Positions 60,570-64,000 of a stretch of DNA of 64,000 bases are shown here, piece after piece. Below the pieces are notes generated by a model. It was not told where the DNA came from and did not search any database. It was given only the letters and a program-made list of their open reading frames with translations. The stretch's first letter is position 1. Each line of letters begins with the position of its first letter. The translations under genes and the position numbers were made by a program. Source of the stretch: Ascoidea asiatica (lineage: Eukaryota > Ascomycota > Saccharomycetes > Ascoideales > Ascoideaceae); NCBI GenBank assembly GCA_001600695.1, contig BCKQ01000001.1:1044432-1108431 (forward strand), in the 5' to 3' direction.

Positions 60570-62005
60570 TTTTTGAATATTTTATATTATATTATTTTAT
60601 TTTATAGTTGTTATAGATATATTTATATTATTTTATGTATAATAATATATTGAAATTTTGAATTTAGATTGAATTATATTCATAAATCTTAAAGGGCATT
60701 ATTTTAACCAAAATTGGAAGTAAAGATCTCAAAATTATAAGGAGGTAGAGCAGAATAAAAAAGTCGAATATTGACAAATATATATCAAATTGAAATGGAG
60801 CCAATGAAATAAATCAAATATACATGATTGAATCAAATAATATGATTATAAATGATTATATTATTATAATATTCTATTATATTTATTACAATGTCAATAG
60901 ATTTACTGTTTAATGGTTTAAACGTCTAAAATCAATCATTATCGTTCAACGTTATATTGAATAATAATTACCTATTCTGAGACTAAAACGCTATTATAAA
61001 ACGTAGCACCCTCGGAAGTAAGCGCACGTGCTTTATGGCCACAAACCTCAAATAAACTCAGTCCCAAAATGTTGGTCTCAAGAATGAAAATTTAGTTTTT
61101 ATCTTTGACCCACTGCTCTGGATCTAGTTTAACTCAGTTTTAATTTTTTATCCCGTTCCGTGTGGACTCTGTGCTTCCGTCACATCCTCGGCTAATTTAT
61201 GATCGGAGAATCCCGGAATGCAAAATGATACTTTAAAACAGCATTATTAGGCAATAGAAAGCAAACATGGAAGCTACTAACAAAAGCGGCAGTAAGCTAA
61301 ATGTCATGTGAACATGCGGCGGATTACGTAAGATCTGTTTGGCTTTCCGGAGGATAATTCAATTTGCTACCACGGCAGAGAAGCGGAGTGGTGTATTATT
61401 ATTGGTAATATTCATAGTGCTGATATTATTGATATTATTGATAATCTTGATAATATATTGAATTATTCAAGTAACATTGAATAATTATTACCTTTTTTTA
61501 TATGTTATTGACTGTTTGGAAGTTATTTACTGTTTCTATTACCACTCCATTATCAGTTTGTAGTGGCTTTCAATCTTCTCTTATTGATTTCAGTTGTTTA
61601 TTGATATTTTCTTTTGCTGCTAATCCTTTTCCAGTAAAGATATTAATCAGAAATTATAGTATATTTTCACTTCTTGGTCATATAAATCCCCAAATCTTAT
61701 CACTATTTGTATTATTATAATCATAAGCTATATCATAGAATTAATAGAGAGTAATTTTTCCATTAGAATTATTATTCCCTTTAACCATTCATATTTTAAT
61801 TCTCACTTCAAAATTCCAAAATTTCTATACATTTATATTCTTACATCATTCACAAAATTCATCGACTAATCAAGATATTATTTTTTTTATTCAATTGAAA
61901 ATTTCATTCTTTATATTGGATGTCTCTTTTTTTTTAATAGAAGCTAAAAGCTTTATTATTCTATCAACTGTTCTAAAAAAGTATTATTGTTTCATTTAAT
62001 TAAAA
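60570..62005. other. Divergent intergenic between SYS1 and SLN1
   Basis: About 1.4 kb. A G+C-richer island at about 61000-61390 includes CACGTG at 61025-61030. TGATATTATTGATATTATT-type repeats lie at about 61420-61460. The open frame at 61502-61720 has no recognisable features. Confidence 0.45.
61025..61030 (+). promoter_or_regulatory. E-box CACGTG between SYS1 and SLN1
   Basis: Exact CACGTG in the G+C-richer island, about 0.46 kb upstream of SYS1 and 0.98 kb upstream of SLN1. Confidence 0.4.
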
Positions 62006-64000
62006 ATGAGGTTCAAATTAAAGTTACGACAATATAAAGTAAAACTTTCAATTGAAGTTCAAGTTATAATCTTATGTTGTATTGTAACGCTATTCTCTTT
62101 ATTGATATTAGCTTTAATAACAGGTTATTATTTTTCTTCAAATTTATTAACTTCAAGAAGGCAAAGACTAGAAGTGATTGCTCAATTAAAGGCTTCTCAG
62201 ATTGAACAAAGTTTATCTTTAAGTTATTATCAATTATTATGGATAACAAATAATGACTCCGTCCAATTAACTTTAGCTAATTATAAAGCAACTAATGGTA
62301 ATTTATCAGATTCTTCAACAATTGAATCAACTATTGATTATCTTCAAAAATTTATAGATTCTTCTGATACTTATATTCAAGCAAAATTATATGATCTTTC
62401 TTTTGATTTAATTTCTCAAGTTTCAAATAATTCTTCTGATATTGTAATTACTTCTCTCCAGTCATCAAATGATGATGATAATACATTATCTTCATCAAGT
62501 TCTTCTTCAAGTTCTTCAACTGCTTCACCTACTGCCTCAAGTTCAAATTCAGATTCAGACTCAAATTTAAATTCAAACTCAAATGAAACTGTAATAGACG
62601 CTTACTCTTCTTCAGCTTTAAATCAATTATACCCTTTAAATCAAAATATAACATCTTTACCCTCAATAATGGTATCTTCTGCTTTAATTTCTGGTCCTAT
62701 ATTAGATGATAAATCAAATAGATTTATAATGTCTTTTACTTTACCAATTTATACTAATGTTTCAGTATTAATAAAATCTCCAAATTTATCAGGTTATTTA
62801 ACTGTTTGTATAAATGCAGAATCTTTGAGAAATATTGTTAATGATACTTCAATTTTAGAAGCTGGTCAAATGCTGGTTTATTCTGCGGGTTATAATTCAA
62901 ATTTAAATGAAAGTAATGGTTTTCCAAATTTTCAATATTCAATTATTGAATCAACATCGTCTATATCTTCTTCCTCGTTGTTGTCTTCTACTTCTTCATC
63001 ATCCTCTGAATCCTCTTCGTCATCATCTTCATTGATTTCTTCCTCATTATCGTCTTCGTTATCTACAACTAAATCTGGCTCAAAAACAAAATCTACATCT
63101 ACAGATGATTCAAATGATTCTGATTCATCCTCCACCACAAACTCAAAAAATTCAAAAACTTCAACTGTTTCCTCAACTGGAACTGGAACTTCCAATTCAA
63201 CTGTATCTAATTCGGAAAATTCAAATTCTTTTGGTGCAAAAGATGTAGACCTAAAAAATGTTTCAACTCCAACTAATAATACAGTTTTGTTAAAAAGATC
63301 TTCAAAGGATATTAATGAATCTAATAATCAAATCCTGAATTTAATTTCAACTTTTTTAAAAAAGAATTACCATTCATTAAAAAAAACTTCATCTAATTCT
63401 AAAAATTTCAATAAAAAAAAAATTGATTATCCAAACTTAATTGAAAGAGATAAAAGCTCATTTGTATCCACTTCTAGTTCTTCAAGCTCTTCATCAAAAT
63501 CTTCATCAAAGTCCTCCTTAAAATCTTCATCAAAATATCCATCAAGCTCTTTAAGTTCAACTTCCTCTTCCACATTATCTTCCAGTTCCAGTTCTTCTTC
63601 ATTATCTTCTTCTAGTTCAACTTCATCATCTACTTCTACCACAAGCTCTACCTCAGCTTTAAGCACTGTAACATTTACTAATAATATTAATATTAACTTC
63701 ATAAAATATGTTTTTCCCCCGGAAGAAGATACAAGAAATTCTTCATTATTATCAATAAATTATTCTGTTGAACAATATTCAAGTTTAGCAAACTATATAT
63801 TCTATAATAAGTCTGGTTCTTCAACAAAATTGAATACTCCAGATGGTGATAATTATGTTGTCGGATATTCCAAAATCTCAAGTGAAATGGTTGATTGGAT
63901 TGTTTTAGTTGAACAAAAAAGTAGTGTATTTATGGCTCCAAGTCATAAGTTAACTAAAATTATTGTAGGTACTGTTATTGGAGTAGCTATTTTGACTTGT
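62006..64000 (+). CDS. SLN1: Sln1-type osmosensing histidine kinase, N-terminal part, cut by window edge
   Basis: The frame starts at ATG 62006 and is open to the right edge (665 codons). Sln1 is the plasma-membrane sensor kinase of the Sln1-Ypd1-Ssk1 branch of the HOG pathway. Visible parts are a short cytoplasmic start (MRFKLKLRQYKVKLSIEVQ), TM1 at about 20-44, then a family-like extracellular start (SSNLL, RRQRLEVIAQLKASQIEQSL, YYQLLW). The conserved pre-TM2 segment EMVDWIVLVEQKSSVFMAPSHKLTKIIVGTVIG and the beginning of TM2 occur at the window end. Between them the ectodomain carries several Ser- and Asp-rich tracts (about 165-195, 310-400, 480-560), so TM1-TM2 spacing is roughly twice what I recall for S. 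cerevisiae. Kinase and receiver domains lie outside the window. Confidence 0.9.
   Translation, partial: MRFKLKLRQYKVKLSIEVQVIILCCIVTLFSLLILALITGYYFSSNLLTSRRQRLEVIAQLKASQIEQSLSLSYYQLLWITNNDSVQLTLANYKATNGNLSDSSTIESTIDYLQKFIDSSDTYIQAKLYDLSFDLISQVSNNSSDIVITSLQSSNDDDNTLSSSSSSSSSSTASPTASSSNSDSDSNLNSNSNETVIDAYSSSALNQLYPLNQNITSLPSIMVSSALISGPILDDKSNRFIMSFTLPIYTNVSVLIKSPNLSGYLTVCINAESLRNIVNDTSILEAGQMLVYSAGYNSNLNESNGFPNFQYSIIESTSSISSSSLLSSTSSSSSESSSSSSSLISSSLSSSLSTTKSGSKTKSTSTDDSNDSDSSSTTNSKNSKTSTVSSTGTGTSNSTVSNSENSNSFGAKDVDLKNVSTPTNNTVLLKRSSKDINESNNQILNLISTFLKKNYHSLKKTSSNSKNFNKKKIDYPNLIERDKSSFVSTSSSSSSSSKSSSKSSLKSSSKYPSSSLSSTSSSTLSSSSSSSSLSSSSSTSSSTSTTSSTSALSTVTFTNNININFIKYVFPPEEDTRNSSLLSINYSVEQYSSLANYIFYNKSGSSTKLNTPDGDNYVVGYSKISSEMVDWIVLVEQKSSVFMAPSHKLTKIIVGTVIGVAILTC

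Overview
The window is nuclear DNA from an ascomycete budding yeast (Saccharomycotina). The signs are a very A/T-rich sequence with A/T-ending codons, mostly intronless genes, two short introns with GTATGT donors and ACTAA-type branch sites, and clear relatives of yeast-lineage genes (GEF1, BEM1, SYS1, SLN1, HIS1, FCY2, FUR4/DAL4, tandem acetyl-CoA synthetases). CTG codons are rare. Two that can be placed lie in hydrophobic positions, which fits Leu better than Ser. I cannot name the species. Long Asn- and Ser-rich tracts made of tandem codon repeats occur in many of the proteins.

Layout. 0-2 kb: a truncated Ser/Thr-rich single-span membrane protein (Csi2/Tda7-like) and two tRNA genes (Cys GCA, Thr AGT). 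3-11 kb: a GPI-type GH18 chitinase, a CLC chloride/proton exchanger (GEF1) and an alpha-arrestin with PPTY motifs. 14-21 kb: two acetyl-CoA synthetase genes in tandem with long intergenic regions. 22-25 kb: a tiny Cys-rich protein, a TMEM19/DUF92 membrane protein, and a convergent, spliced and diverged HIS1. 28-53 kb: a purine-cytosine permease, a protein derived from a pogo/CENP-B-type transposase with a lost catalytic Asp and a huge Asn-rich tail, a C2H2 plus Fungal_trans regulator, a Fur4/Dal4-type permease, an aldo/keto reductase, an Ast1/Yim1-like reductase, a spliced Aro8-type aminotransferase, a thymine-7-hydroxylase-like dioxygenase, and divergent from it a hydantoinase A-DUF917 fusion. 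56-64 kb: BEM1, SYS1 and the truncated 5' half of SLN1.

The most interesting idea concerns 38-53 kb. A motif TGGTGGGCR (or its complement) occurs five times between the Fur4/Dal4-type permease and the aldo/keto reductase, and twice in the shared upstream region of the thymine-hydroxylase-like and hydantoinase-like genes. By eye I did not find the intact core in any other intergenic region of the window. This suggests a small co-regulated set for uptake and breakdown of pyrimidine or hydantoin-type rings. The C2H2 regulator next to the permease is a candidate for reading the motif. GATA-type sites in these promoters would fit nitrogen catabolite control. The grouping is inferred from sequence reading, not shown.

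Intergenic DNA is often long (1-3 kb) and contains islands visibly richer in G+C than the surrounding DNA. Most lie in upstream regions and carry palindromic or factor-like sites (Reb1, E-box, Mig1-like, Gcn4-like). One, near 30.0-30.5 kb, lies between two convergent genes and is not explained.
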